Source: SZUA-430 sp046153995
GTDB lineage: Bacteria; Pseudomonadota; Alphaproteobacteria; Micropepsales; Micropepsaceae
NCBI GenBank assembly: GCA_046153995.1
Contig: JBJXEH010000065.1
Span: 3,954 to 67,953 of the forward strand
Length of the DNA: 64,000 nucleotides
Reading direction: 5' to 3'
Part shown: positions 16,727 to 25,806 of the stretch, piece after piece
Layout of the letters: every line of letters starts with the position of its first letter
Numbering within the stretch: position 1 is the stretch's first letter
Notes under the pieces: generated by a model
The model's database searches: none
Seen by the model: the letters and a program-made list of their open reading frames with translations, nothing else
Told to the model about the DNA's origin: nothing
Position numbers and translations under genes: made by a program

Positions 16727-18027
16727 CCGCCGGCGGCCGCCGCCAGTTGCGATACATCGATTGGCGCGGGGGCTAACCAGGGTGCTCTCGCGCCAAGTTT
16801 TTCAGCGACGTTCATCGCACTGAGCAAACCATCTTCGTGGAAACCGTGGCGCATGTAGGCGCCGCAGAACCACGTGTTTCGTTCACCTTGCATCGATGTC
16901 AGGGTCCGCTGCGCCGCGATAGCGGCGGGCTCGAAGACCGGATGATGGAACGTGGTCCGGTCGAAGATGTCAGCGTCAGCCACGGGGGTTGCCGGGTTGA
17001 GCGTCACAAATAGCGGATAACGCTCGTCGATCGATTGCAGCTTGTTCATCCAATAGGTGAGCGTGACTTGCGCTTCCCGGCCCTCGTTGCCGGCGTGATA
17101 GTTCCAGGCGGACCAACACCGGTGGCGCTTTGGCATGAAGCGCGGGTCTTTGTGCAAGATCGCTTGGTTTTCCTGGTAGCGGATGGAGCCAAGCGCTTGC
17201 GCTTCAGCGTCGTTCGGATCGGCGAGCAGGGACAGCGCTTGATCTGAATGGCACGCAAAAACGACGTGGTCGAATGTTGTGTCGTTGCCGGCGGTATCGC
17301 GGACGCGCACACCGGTGGCGGTGCGCTCGACGCGAGCCGCGCCTACGCCGTTCAGCGGGCGCTTCTTTAGCGTTGCGGTCAGTTTCTGAACGTATTGCTG
17401 CGAGCCGCCGTCCACCGTCAGCCATTGGGGCTGGCCGTCCATTGCGAGCAGACCGTGGTTGGCGAAGAAGTTGACGAACACCTGAGCTGGAAACTGCAAC
17501 ATCTGCTGTGGCGGACAGCTCCAGATCGCGCCGGAGATCGGCAGCAGGTAGTAACGCTTGAAATTCTCGCTAAGACCCATTGCGTCGATCAGTTGGCCAA
17601 GCGTGATCTTCGGGTCGTTCGCGACGCGCTCCGATACCTCGCTATTGAAGCGCATGACCTCGCGAAGCACCTGGATGAACCAGGGGCGCAGGAGGTTGCG
17701 GCGTTGACCGAAGATCGTGTTGAAGTCCTTGGCACCCCATTCGAACCAGCCGTCGCGCATGGTGAAGGCGTAAGTCATGAAACTATTCTTGACCGCCACG
17801 TTCAGCCTTGCGAACAGGGCAGTCAGATTTGGGTAGTTGCGCTCGTTGAAGACGATGAAGCCGGTGTCGACGGGAATGATCCGGTCGCCGTGTTTGACCG
17901 TAATCGTCCGGCTGTGACCGCCGAGCCGCGGTTCCTTTTCGTAGAGGGTGACGTTGTGCTTGTCCTGAAGCAGATAGGCGGCGGAAAGCCCCGCAATGCC
18001 GCTGCCGATAATCGCGATGTTGGCCAT
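16723..18027 (-). CDS. FAD-dependent oxidoreductase (flavin amine oxidase/desaturase-like)
   Basis: Flavoprotein of 434 residues with an N-terminal dinucleotide-binding motif (IAIIGSGIAGLSAAYLL), then YEKEPRLGGHSRTI and IPVDTGFIVFNERNYPNL. The second FAD-contact region is near the C-terminus (NTWFCGAYMRHGFHEDGLLSA). This subfamily is recurrently found with CFA-type methyltransferases and a DUF1365 protein in alphaproteobacteria, and in Rhodobacter a related protein belongs to a singlet-oxygen-induced lipid module; I recall this from literature and did not check it. No DUF1365 gene is present here. It is transcribed divergently from the MFS gene with 41 bp between starts. Confidence 0.82.
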   Translation of the reverse strand: MANIAIIGSGIAGLSAAYLLQDKHNVTLYEKEPRLGGHSRTITVKHGDRIIPVDTGFIVFNERNYPNLTALFARLNVAVKNSFMTYAFTMRDGWFEWGAKDFNTIFGQRRNLLRPWFIQVLREVMRFNSEVSERVANDPKITLGQLIDAMGLSENFKRYYLLPISGAIWSCPPQQMLQFPAQVFVNFFANHGLLAMDGQPQWLTVDGGSQQYVQKLTATLKKRPLNGVGAARVERTATGVRVRDTAGNDTTFDHVVFACHSDQALSLLADPNDAEAQALGSIRYQENQAILHKDPRFMPKRHRCWSAWNYHAGNEGREAQVTLTYWMNKLQSIDERYPLFVTLNPATPVADADIFDRTTFHHPVFEPAAIAAQRTLTSMQGERNTWFCGAYMRHGFHEDGLLSAMNVAEKLGARAPWLAPAPIDVSQLAAAAGG

Positions 18028-18068
18028 AGCTGGTTTACGGCACCGGTCCCTTTGCGGATCATAAAGAC

Positions 18069-19406
18069 ATGACGCAGCGCTTACGCAATGGGGTTTTGGC
18101 GGCCTATGGCGCGCCGGCGGTTGCGTTCGCGATTCTACTGCTCCCGCCTTACGTGTTTCTGCCGGGATTCTATACGCAAACGCTTGGGCTTCCGCTCGAT
18201 TGGATCGGCTACATCATCATCCTGTCACGCGTGTTCGATGCGTTCACCGACCCGGTGATTGGGTATCTGAGCGACCGCACACCTGGCCGGTACGGACGGC
18301 GCAAGCCGTGGATTCTTGCCGGGACGCCGCTGGCGATACTGGCTGTCGTTGTGCTGTTCGCGCCGGGCGATCAGGCGTCCCTCGAGCAGTTTGCGTTCGG
18401 CATCTTCACGCTGACGCTGGCCTGGACGATGCTGCTGCTGCCCTACAGCGCCTGGGGCGCCGAGCTATCCGGCGACTACGACGAACGCACGCGGATCACC
18501 AGCGTGCGCGAGGGTGTGGGCCTCGTCGGCACGCTGCTCGCGGCGGCAACGCCGTCGGTGCTTACTGCCGCAGGCTTCAACGATCCGCGTGTGCACATGG
18601 CGGCGTTAGCGGTGCTTCTGACAGTGTTGATGCTGCCGACCGTTGCGTGGCTGTTGATCAAGGTTCCGGAACCGCCGCCGCTCACCGATGTGCGCGTACC
18701 CCTTCGCGACGGGCTGAAAGCGATTGCAGGCAATGCGCCGTTCCGCAGACTGATCGCGGCCTACTTGATCAACGCGTTCGCGAACGGCCTGCCGGCGACG
18801 CTGTTTTTGCTGTTCGTGAGCCATGTGATCGGCGCGCCGGACGCCTATGGGCCGCTGCTGCTCGCGTATTTTCTGGCAGGGTTGGCGGGTGTTCCGATCT
18901 GGTCGTTCGTCGCACGACGGCTGGGTAAGCATCGCACCTGGGTGATCGCGATGATCGTCGCGTGCGGCGCGTTCATGTTTACGCCGTTCGTAGTGGGCGA
19001 AGGCGATGTCGTACCGTTCCTTATCATCTCCATCATTTCCGGCATCGGATTTGGAGCGGACTTGGTGTTGCCGAGTGCTATTCAGGCCGACGTCGTGGAC
19101 GTCGACACGCGGGCGTCTGGCGAGCAGCGCACGGGGCTTTTCTTCGCTTTGTGGGGGATCGCGACGAAGCTGTCGTTTGCCCTCGCGGCCGCGGCGTTGC
19201 CGGTGTTGCACGCTGTGGGCTTTGACGCGACGGCACTCGACGCGGCGGGAAAATCAACGAATGCGCCAGAAGCACTGCTCACGTTGACATTGCTTTACGC
19301 AGCCGTACCGGTGGCGCTGAAAGTTGTCGCGATGGCGTTGATGTGGAACTTCCCGCTCGACGCGGAACGCCAGAAGTCGATCCGCGCCGAAATAGAGAAA
19401 GCGTGA
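18069..19406 (+). CDS. GPH-family MFS transporter
   Basis: Polytopic major-facilitator protein of 445 residues with about twelve hydrophobic helices. The N-terminal half carries the glycoside-pentoside-hexuronide:cation symporter signature region RVFDAFTDPVIGYLSD followed by RTPGRYGRRKPWILAG. Members of this family adjacent to CFA/flavin genes may move lipids or other solutes rather than sugars. It is divergent from the flavin oxidoreductase and stops 1 bp before the convergent S46 peptidase stop. Confidence 0.85.
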   Translation: MTQRLRNGVLAAYGAPAVAFAILLLPPYVFLPGFYTQTLGLPLDWIGYIIILSRVFDAFTDPVIGYLSDRTPGRYGRRKPWILAGTPLAILAVVVLFAPGDQASLEQFAFGIFTLTLAWTMLLLPYSAWGAELSGDYDERTRITSVREGVGLVGTLLAAATPSVLTAAGFNDPRVHMAALAVLLTVLMLPTVAWLLIKVPEPPPLTDVRVPLRDGLKAIAGNAPFRRLIAAYLINAFANGLPATLFLLFVSHVIGAPDAYGPLLLAYFLAGLAGVPIWSFVARRLGKHRTWVIAMIVACGAFMFTPFVVGEGDVVPFLIISIISGIGFGADLVLPSAIQADVVDVDTRASGEQRTGLFFALWGIATKLSFALAAAALPVLHAVGFDATALDAAGKSTNAPEALLTLTLLYAAVPVALKVVAMALMWNFPLDAERQKSIRAEIEKA

Positions 19407-19407
19407 G

Positions 19408-21528
19408 CTATTTCGCCACTTCCATCTCGTCGAGCAGGCGCTTGGCGCCGTCGACTTTGTCCATCACCCAGCGCATGTAGAGCGCGTCCACGTGGATCGT
19501 GCGGTTGATCGCGGGATCGAACCACCAGTCGGAGATCACGCCATCGAGCGTGCCGTCGAACGCCAAACCCACGAGCTCCCCGTTGGCGTTTAGCGTCGCC
19601 GAACCCGAGTTGCCGCCGGTAATGTCTACGGTCGATAGAAAGTTCACGGGCACGGTGCCGAGCGCCGCGTTCTTGTAGCTGCCGAAGTCTTTCGCACGAA
19701 TGGCGGCAAGCTGCTTCTGCGTCGCGTCGAACGGATCTCGTCCGGTTGCCTTCTCGACGATGCCTTGCGGGGTCGTGAAGGCGCTCCAACGGACACCGTC
19801 ACGTGTGCGGCCTTTAACGTTGCCGTAGGTGAGACGCAGCGTCCCGTTAGCGTCGGGGTAGAGCGCCTTGCCGTTCGCCTTCGCGTACTCGCGGTAAGCT
19901 GCGATGTATGCGCTACGCGCGGCGTGGAGGCGGCCGTCGCGGTCCTTCGTTCTGTTCTCTTTGGCGATGTCTTCCGCGTACATGGCAACAGCCAGCTTCA
20001 GGAACGGATCGCTGGAGGCTTCGATCTCCTTCGCAGGCTTATCGAGCCAGCCGACGCGCGTCGGCGTGTCGGCGAGCTTCGTGTCCGCATAGAGACGGTC
20101 CAGGCCGATACGCTCAAGCCCGGTGTCGAGGGCGGCGTTGCGCTCCGCGACCGGCAGTAGCCGGTATTGGACGAGAGCTGCCTCAAACAAGCGACGATCG
20201 ACGCGCGGATCGAAGCGCCTTTCGATCTGCGTCAGGCGCTCGGTAACGAGGCGCCGGTCGCGATCTTGAAAGTTGGGCTCGCGGTCGGCATCCGCCTTCT
20301 CGCGTTCCTTGGCCCAACGGTAGAGCGTGCGCGCTGCGCCAAGCAGCTGCGCGCGATTGACGAGGCCGTAACGGACCGCGTTCATCCGCGCCGTCGCCGC
20401 TTCGGCGGCGACCGCGTCGAGTGCCGCGACCGTCTGGTTCATGCCGGGCTTCGACGCCGCCCAACTGCGAAAGGCGCTTTCAACCGCGGTCTTCTTGTCG
20501 ACCAGCGAAATCGCCTCCGCGCCGGAAAGTTGGCCTAGCAGCTTCTTCTTCGTGTTATCGGCGCCGCGGACAGCGTTCGCGTACTTGATTGTTGTAGCGT
20601 CATCACCTGCGGTCGCGGACATGATCTGCTCGGAGTACTCGGAGAGCAGCCGCTGCTGGAGCGGGTAGAATTCTTGGTAGTAGTGCTTTGTCTCGGCAGC
20701 GGTTCGTAGGCGTTCGGTGAGGCCCGGAAATCCGGCCAACATCACGAAGTCGCCTTCAGCGATGCCCTTCTTGGCGAGCTTCAGGAAGGACTTGGGCTTG
20801 TAGGGCACGTTCTCTTTCGCGAACGGTTTTGCCGAACCATCCGGCGCGACATAGGCGCGATAAAAGCCGAAGTCGCCGGTGTGGCGCGGCCACTGCCAGT
20901 TGTCGACCTCGCCGCCATAGTTGCCGATGCCGCCGGCCGGTGCGTAGACGAGACGCACGTCTTGGATTTCGAGCATCTGCTGCATGTAGTAGGTCGAACC
21001 GCCGTAGTACGACCGCACGTCGCAGCGGCGGCTCGGCTGCTTTTCGCATTCGGCGATCAACGCCTTTTGGTTCTTCTCAAGAGCGTCGAAGCGTGCCTTG
21101 CCAGCCGTCTCTGCGGTGATACCTGCCATCATCTGGGCGGTAACGTCGCGCAGGTCCTCAATAACGAAGATGCGCGATCCGGGAGCAGCGGGAAGTTCGT
21201 CGCCGAGCGACGCGGCATAGAAGCCGTTCGTGAGCAGATCGCGTTCTGGCTTCGAGTTGTATTGGATGGAGCCGTAGACGCAGTGGTGGTTCGAAACGAC
21301 CAGACCTTGCGCACTCACAAAGCTCGCTGAGCAACCGCCAAGCGTGACGATGGCGTTCATCGGCGCGGCTTGCAGGTTGGCGAGTGCGGCTGGGTCGAGT
21401 TTTGCGCCAGCGGCCCTCATTTGGGCTGCGATTTCGCCGGCTTGGCTCGGCAGCCACATCCCTTCATCGGCGCGAGCGGCGGCGGCAACCGCAGATGCGG
21501 CGACGGCAATGGCGATCAGACTGCGCAC
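19408..21528 (-). CDS. S46 family dipeptidyl-peptidase (DPP7/DPP11-like)
   Basis: Exported serine exopeptidase of about 706 residues that removes dipeptides from peptide N-termini. GTG at 21528 has a strong GGGGGAG ribosome-binding site and gives a signal peptide (LIAIAVAASAVAAAARA, then DEGMW, the usual mature start). Catalytic elements are visible: GGCSASFVSAQGLVVSNHHC with His82, flanking cysteines 66 and 83, and GGNSGSATLNANGELVGLAF around the nucleophilic Ser. The in-frame extension upstream of 21528 lacks family homology. Together with the adjacent M32-containing gene and aminopeptidase N elsewhere, it suggests growth on peptides. Confidence 0.93.
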   Translation of the reverse strand: MRSLIAIAVAASAVAAAARADEGMWLPSQAGEIAAQMRAAGAKLDPAALANLQAAPMNAIVTLGGCSASFVSAQGLVVSNHHCVYGSIQYNSKPERDLLTNGFYAASLGDELPAAPGSRIFVIEDLRDVTAQMMAGITAETAGKARFDALEKNQKALIAECEKQPSRRCDVRSYYGGSTYYMQQMLEIQDVRLVYAPAGGIGNYGGEVDNWQWPRHTGDFGFYRAYVAPDGSAKPFAKENVPYKPKSFLKLAKKGIAEGDFVMLAGFPGLTERLRTAAETKHYYQEFYPLQQRLLSEYSEQIMSATAGDDATTIKYANAVRGADNTKKKLLGQLSGAEAISLVDKKTAVESAFRSWAASKPGMNQTVAALDAVAAEAATARMNAVRYGLVNRAQLLGAARTLYRWAKEREKADADREPNFQDRDRRLVTERLTQIERRFDPRVDRRLFEAALVQYRLLPVAERNAALDTGLERIGLDRLYADTKLADTPTRVGWLDKPAKEIEASSDPFLKLAVAMYAEDIAKENRTKDRDGRLHAARSAYIAAYREYAKANGKALYPDANGTLRLTYGNVKGRTRDGVRWSAFTTPQGIVEKATGRDPFDATQKQLAAIRAKDFGSYKNAALGTVPVNFLSTVDITGGNSGSATLNANGELVGLAFDGTLDGVISDWWFDPAINRTIHVDALYMRWVMDKVDGAKRLLDEMEVAK

Positions 21529-21590
21529 GAGAACTCCCCCGGATTGAACTGGGCCGTTGCTAGCGAACGGCCCCGGCTCGCGCAAGGGAA

Positions 21591-24569
21591 TCAGCCGAAC
21601 TTCGCGGTGATGTGACGGAAATAGGCGTCTGCATCGAGGCCTTTTCCCGTGACGCGTGTGACGAGGTCCTCGGTCGGCACGCGATCGCCCGCGCTGTAGA
21701 CATTGTCGCGCAGCCAAGTGCGAAGCGGGGTGAAGTCGCCAATCGCGATTTGCTCGTCGAGCTTGGCGGTCTTTGCGTAGGTCTCGGTCAGCTGCGCCGC
21801 GTAGAGGCTGCCCAGCGTGTAGGTCGGGAAGTAGCCGAACATGCCGGAGGCCCAGTGACCGTCCTGTAGGACGCCGGTGAGGTCGTCGGTGGGCTTGACG
21901 CCGATAAGCGTGGCACTGCGTTCGTTCCACGCGTGCGCCAAGTCCGCGACCTTCAGGTCGCCCGCGATCATCGCAACCTCGAGCTCGTACCGCAGTACCA
22001 CGTGCAGATGATACGAAATCTCGTCGGCCGAAGCGCGGATCAGGCTTGGCCGCACGCGGTTTGTAGCTTGGAAAAGCTTTTCCGCATCCAAGTCCTTAGC
22101 GGCCGCACCAAGAGTTTCGCGAATGCGCGGGAACAGGAAGTTCCAGAACGCGCGGCTGCGGCCAACGTGGTTCTCCCAAAGGCGCGCTTGCGCCTCGTGC
22201 ATGCCCATTGAGGGCGCTTGCGCCAGCAGTGTCGCGCGGTCCTGCGGTGCCAGGCCTTGGTCGTAGAGGCCATGGCCACCTTCGTGCAGCGTGGTCAGGA
22301 TTGCTTCGAGAAGGTCGTCGTTGTTCGGCCGAAGTGCTAGGCGAACGTCGTCGAACCCAAGTGCGGTCGTCCCGGGGTGTGTGGCGCGGTCGAGATGGCC
22401 GCGGGTGAAGTCGAAGCCAATGACTTCGAGCACCTCGTTGCAGACTTCCCAGAGCTTCGCGTCGGGAATGTCTCGTGTTACGCCGTTCGGCCATGACGCT
22501 GTTTTCTTCCCCGCAGCCTGAACCATCGGCACGAGGCGCGCGCGGAGGTCGTTCAGCACGGGCTCCAAGCGCTTGCGCGTCATGCCGGGTTCGTATTCGT
22601 CGAGCAGGATATCGTAGGGGTCTGCGTCTGGGTCGATTGCCTTCGAGGTTTCGCCGGCAACGGCGACGAGTTCGGCGAGCGCGGGGGCGAGCAGCTTGAA
22701 ATCATTCGCCTCGCGGGCGTCTTCCCATGCTGCGGTGGCGCGGGCGCGCGCGGCGGCGTAGGCGCGTACCAGATCGGCCGGGATCGCAAGGTCGCTGGAA
22801 CGGAGGTCGCGTAGGAGTTCTATCTCCCGGCGCCAGCGTTCGTCGCCTTCGCGAGCCACCGCCACCTCTTCGATCAGGTCGCCGAGGTGATCTGAGGTCA
22901 GCAGACCGTGGCGCGCGGCCTCGAGTGTTGCGAGTTGCTCGCCGCGTTCGTCGCGCCCGCCGTCAGGCAGGATCGTTTCTTCGTCCCATTCGAGAAGCGC
23001 GATCGCGTTGTCGAAGTGTTGTAGTTCGCCGATCTTGGCGCGGAGCGCTTCTTCGGCGCCGTCGCTGCGGCCGCCTTGCGAGCGTTTTGGCACGCGCAGT
23101 TCGCGTGGCGGATGCGCGACGAGAACGGCTGCCATGCCACCATGCTGGGCGACATTGACGACCTGTTTCTGGCTAACGCGGCACATGATTCCGAGGCCAT
23201 TTTCGGTCGGGGCGAAGCCCATGACAGCGTAGAACGGCTCGGCGAACACCCGGCCGTCTTTGCCCACAATCGGGAATTCGTGCACGGGCAGGCGCGTCGC
23301 CTTTTGCACCACCCAGTTCTCTTCGGTGTCGGCCGTGTTTGCGACGGCTTCGTCGATGAGTTTTTCCCAATCGGCCGCCGGCGTGGAGGCACCGATGGTG
23401 ACGCCCTCGCCACCGTAGGATCGGTTTGGCTTCATCACGAGTTCCTCGCGGTGCAGGCGCATATACTCGAGCAGGTCGCCCTCGACGTTGTGGGGAAGCG
23501 TCGTTTTGCGGTCGCCCACGATACGCGTCCAAAGCACATGACGGCGGAATAGGCGGCATTCTTCAGCGCTAAAGTATTTTTCGGCGATAGCGGGGTCGGT
23601 CAGGACTTCCCAACAGCTTTTATGGTCGAAGTCGCCGACTAGCGAGGAGACGATGCGGTTCTGTTTGAAGAGGTGGCGCATCGCCTCCAGCGGGTGCCCA
23701 AGTTCTTCTTCGAGCTCGATGAGGTCGCGGACTTCGTAGTCGCGGTAGGCGACATCGACGCACTCGTCGCCGTAATAGACGTCGCCGTCCTTCATACGCA
23801 GTTCGCTGGGGTCGGCGTGTGTGATCGTGAGGTTGTGGCGCTTCGCCAGATATCCGCTAAGGACCGATTGTTCGTTGATGCCATCTTCGGCGTATTTCGG
23901 TTCGACGAAGCTCAGCCGGCATTTGGTCCGGCCGAGCGCACGAGCGTGGTCGATCAGGACTTGGATGAACAAGTCGCGTTGGTCGCGCGGCATCTCGATC
24001 CTGAGCGCAGGGTCGTGATCGAGAAGCGTCGGCACGATATCGCGCATGACCAGTTGCTCGGCGAGCGGGGCGTAGTTGATGCCGCCGACGCCGGAGAGGT
24101 TTGCTTCCATGAAGTGCAGCGTGTCTTGCCAACCCGCCGCCGTGAAATCGCACACGGCGTCCAGGCGGCCGTAGACTGTGTTGTTGCGCTCGTGTGCGGG
24201 TGTCCATGTATCGCGCAACCAACTCTCCTCGCCCGGCGTGATCGCGATGACGTGCTTCACCTGCGGATCGTTTAGGTACAACGACGGCAGGCGTTTTAAT
24301 GCGTCGGTGAGGCGTTGGCAGACGTGTTGGACGTATGCCAGTTGCTCATTCATGGCGAGCAGCGGGCGCAGCATTACGGGGATAGGCTCGAACTTTCCGT
24401 CGCGTTCGTAGGTGAACTCGTTCTTTTCCGAGTCGGCGCGGATGCGCTGGCCAATTTGGGCGAATGTCAGGTCGTTGATGTGGCCCGCAGCCTTGCGCAC
24501 CCGGCTATCCAAGGAGGCGCCCGCGAGGCCCAGCGTTTCGTTCGGACTGAGGATGTGTGGCGTCGTCAT
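21591..24569 (-). CDS. Fusion: circularly permuted ATP-grasp ligase + M32 carboxypeptidase
   Basis: One uninterrupted 992-residue reading frame with two full-length enzyme parts. Residues 1 to ~495 resemble circularly permuted ATP-grasp ligases: GEESWLRDTWTPAHERNNT, MEANLSGVGGINYAPLAEQL, and an ATP-binding segment MKPNRSYGGEGV at 378-389. Residues ~505-992 are a complete M32 carboxypeptidase Taq domain: ALLEWDEETILPDGG, the zinc site HEGGHGLYDQG (His762-His766), MHEAQARLWENHVGRSRAFW and ADEISYHLHVVLRYELE. The linker around 496-507 is short and basic. Both active sites look intact. A ligase joined to a peptidase recalls glutathionylspermidine synthetase/amidase in logic, but the substrate is unknown. 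The downstream S46 gene follows on the same strand. Confidence 0.85.
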   Translation of the reverse strand: MTTPHILSPNETLGLAGASLDSRVRKAAGHINDLTFAQIGQRIRADSEKNEFTYERDGKFEPIPVMLRPLLAMNEQLAYVQHVCQRLTDALKRLPSLYLNDPQVKHVIAITPGEESWLRDTWTPAHERNNTVYGRLDAVCDFTAAGWQDTLHFMEANLSGVGGINYAPLAEQLVMRDIVPTLLDHDPALRIEMPRDQRDLFIQVLIDHARALGRTKCRLSFVEPKYAEDGINEQSVLSGYLAKRHNLTITHADPSELRMKDGDVYYGDECVDVAYRDYEVRDLIELEEELGHPLEAMRHLFKQNRIVSSLVGDFDHKSCWEVLTDPAIAEKYFSAEECRLFRRHVLWTRIVGDRKTTLPHNVEGDLLEYMRLHREELVMKPNRSYGGEGVTIGASTPAADWEKLIDEAVANTADTEENWVVQKATRLPVHEFPIVGKDGRVFAEPFYAVMGFAPTENGLGIMCRVSQKQVVNVAQHGGMAAVLVAHPPRELRVPKRSQGGRSDGAEEALRAKIGELQHFDNAIALLEWDEETILPDGGRDERGEQLATLEAARHGLLTSDHLGDLIEEVAVAREGDERWRREIELLRDLRSSDLAIPADLVRAYAAARARATAAWEDAREANDFKLLAPALAELVAVAGETSKAIDPDADPYDILLDEYEPGMTRKRLEPVLNDLRARLVPMVQAAGKKTASWPNGVTRDIPDAKLWEVCNEVLEVIGFDFTRGHLDRATHPGTTALGFDDVRLALRPNNDDLLEAILTTLHEGGHGLYDQGLAPQDRATLLAQAPSMGMHEAQARLWENHVGRSRAFWNFLFPRIRETLGAAAKDLDAEKLFQATNRVRPSLIRASADEISYHLHVVLRYELEVAMIAGDLKVADLAHAWNERSATLIGVKPTDDLTGVLQDGHWASGMFGYFPTYTLGSLYAAQLTETYAKTAKLDEQIAIGDFTPLRTWLRDNVYSAGDRVPTEDLVTRVTGKGLDADAYFRHITAKFG

Positions 24570-24720
24570 ACTGTTCCCGTGATTCCCCTCAAACGGTAGG
24601 CCCCAAGGGTTAGCACGGATCGGCTTTGGGGTACGATTCGCTGCTGCCCTGCGCCAAATCGGCCCGTCCGCCTTTCGCCCGGGGCCTGATAGGTTCCCGC
24701 TATCTAGTCGGGAGAGCGTC

Positions 24721-25806
24721 GTGGGCCGGGTTCTGCTTTGGTTGTTTTTTGCGTTGCTCGTTGGTGCGGGGGTGTGGGTCTACTTCTTCCTCGTCGATAC
24801 GGGCGTGTTTCTGGATCTGAAGACCAAATCCGTTGGGGTTTGCCGGACGGTCACGAGCGGTGGGGTCGTCGGTGTCGAAGACCTCGCCATCGATCCTGAT
24901 ACGAAGATTGCCTACCTCTCCGGTTACGATCGGCGGCAGGTCATCGGTCCGGGAGCATCGCCCGGCGCGAACGTCCGCGGCGCTATTTGGACTTACGATT
25001 TGAATGCTGCCGATGCCGTGCCCGTTGACGCGACGGCGGCTGCGTTACCCGGTGGCTTCTCGCCGCATGGGATCAGTCTGTATCGTGGGGCGGACGGCAG
25101 CAAAGCGCTGTTTGTGATCAGTCACGCGGGCGGGAAGCATTCGGTCGAAATCTTCGACATCGCGGGCGGAACGCTGACTCACCGGCGAACTGTAGTTGGC
25201 CCCGAAATGGTTTCGCCGAACGATCTTGCGGTCGTTGGGCCGAATGCGTTCTTCGTGTCCAACGATCACGGTAATGCGCCGGGATGGCAACGACAGGCGG
25301 AAGACTACATGCGTCTGAAGCAGTCGAACGTTCAGTACTTTGACGGCCAGAAGTTCTCGACTGCCTTGAGCGGTATCGGCGGCGCGAACGGTATCAACGT
25401 CAGTGCTGACGGGCGATCGCTGTACCTGTCGGCCGCGTCCGAGCGAACGGTGCACGTTTACGATCGCGATCCGGCGACGAATGCGTTGACAGAGCGGGCG
25501 GCGGTTGCTGTGCCGGGGTTCGCCGACAATATCGACGTGCTGGCGAACGGGGACTTGCTTCTTGGTTTACACTCCAAGGTTCTTCAATTCATCGAGCATG
25601 TAGGTGACGCAACGAAACACGCGCCGAGCCACGTCATGCACTTCAAACCCGATGGCAAGGGCAGCTTCGTTGCCGGCATGATCTATTACAATCTGGGCGA
25701 GGAGATATCCGGGGCGAGTGTCGGGGCGAGCGTCGATAAGCGTTTGCTGATCGGTTCAGTGTTCGAGCCGAAGATTCTGGACTGCGCTTGGAATGACGCG
25801 CCCTAA
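24721..25806 (+). CDS. Paraoxonase/arylesterase-like membrane-anchored beta-propeller
   Basis: Protein of 361 residues with an uncleaved N-terminal hydrophobic segment (VLLWLFFALLVGAGVWVYFF), as in PON enzymes, followed by a six-bladed propeller of the SMP-30/PON type. Calcium-site signatures are present: VVGVEDLAIDPDTKIAYLSG, SPHGISLYRG, VSPNDLAVVGPNAFFVSNDH and GGANGINVSADGRSLYLS. PON relatives hydrolyse lactones and aryl esters, some acting on acyl-homoserine lactones. GTG 24721 is the assigned start. Its end overlaps the next hydrolase gene by 14 bp, so the two are probably co-translated. Confidence 0.8.
   Translation: MGRVLLWLFFALLVGAGVWVYFFLVDTGVFLDLKTKSVGVCRTVTSGGVVGVEDLAIDPDTKIAYLSGYDRRQVIGPGASPGANVRGAIWTYDLNAADAVPVDATAAALPGGFSPHGISLYRGADGSKALFVISHAGGKHSVEIFDIAGGTLTHRRTVVGPEMVSPNDLAVVGPNAFFVSNDHGNAPGWQRQAEDYMRLKQSNVQYFDGQKFSTALSGIGGANGINVSADGRSLYLSAASERTVHVYDRDPATNALTERAAVAVPGFADNIDVLANGDLLLGLHSKVLQFIEHVGDATKHAPSHVMHFKPDGKGSFVAGMIYYNLGEEISGASVGASVDKRLLIGSVFEPKILDCAWNDAP

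Noticed and set aside
21529..21930. N-terminal extension of the S46 peptidase frame
   Set aside because: The extension lacks family similarity and overlaps the M32 coding end; GTG 21528 has a strong ribosome-binding site and begins a proper signal peptide.
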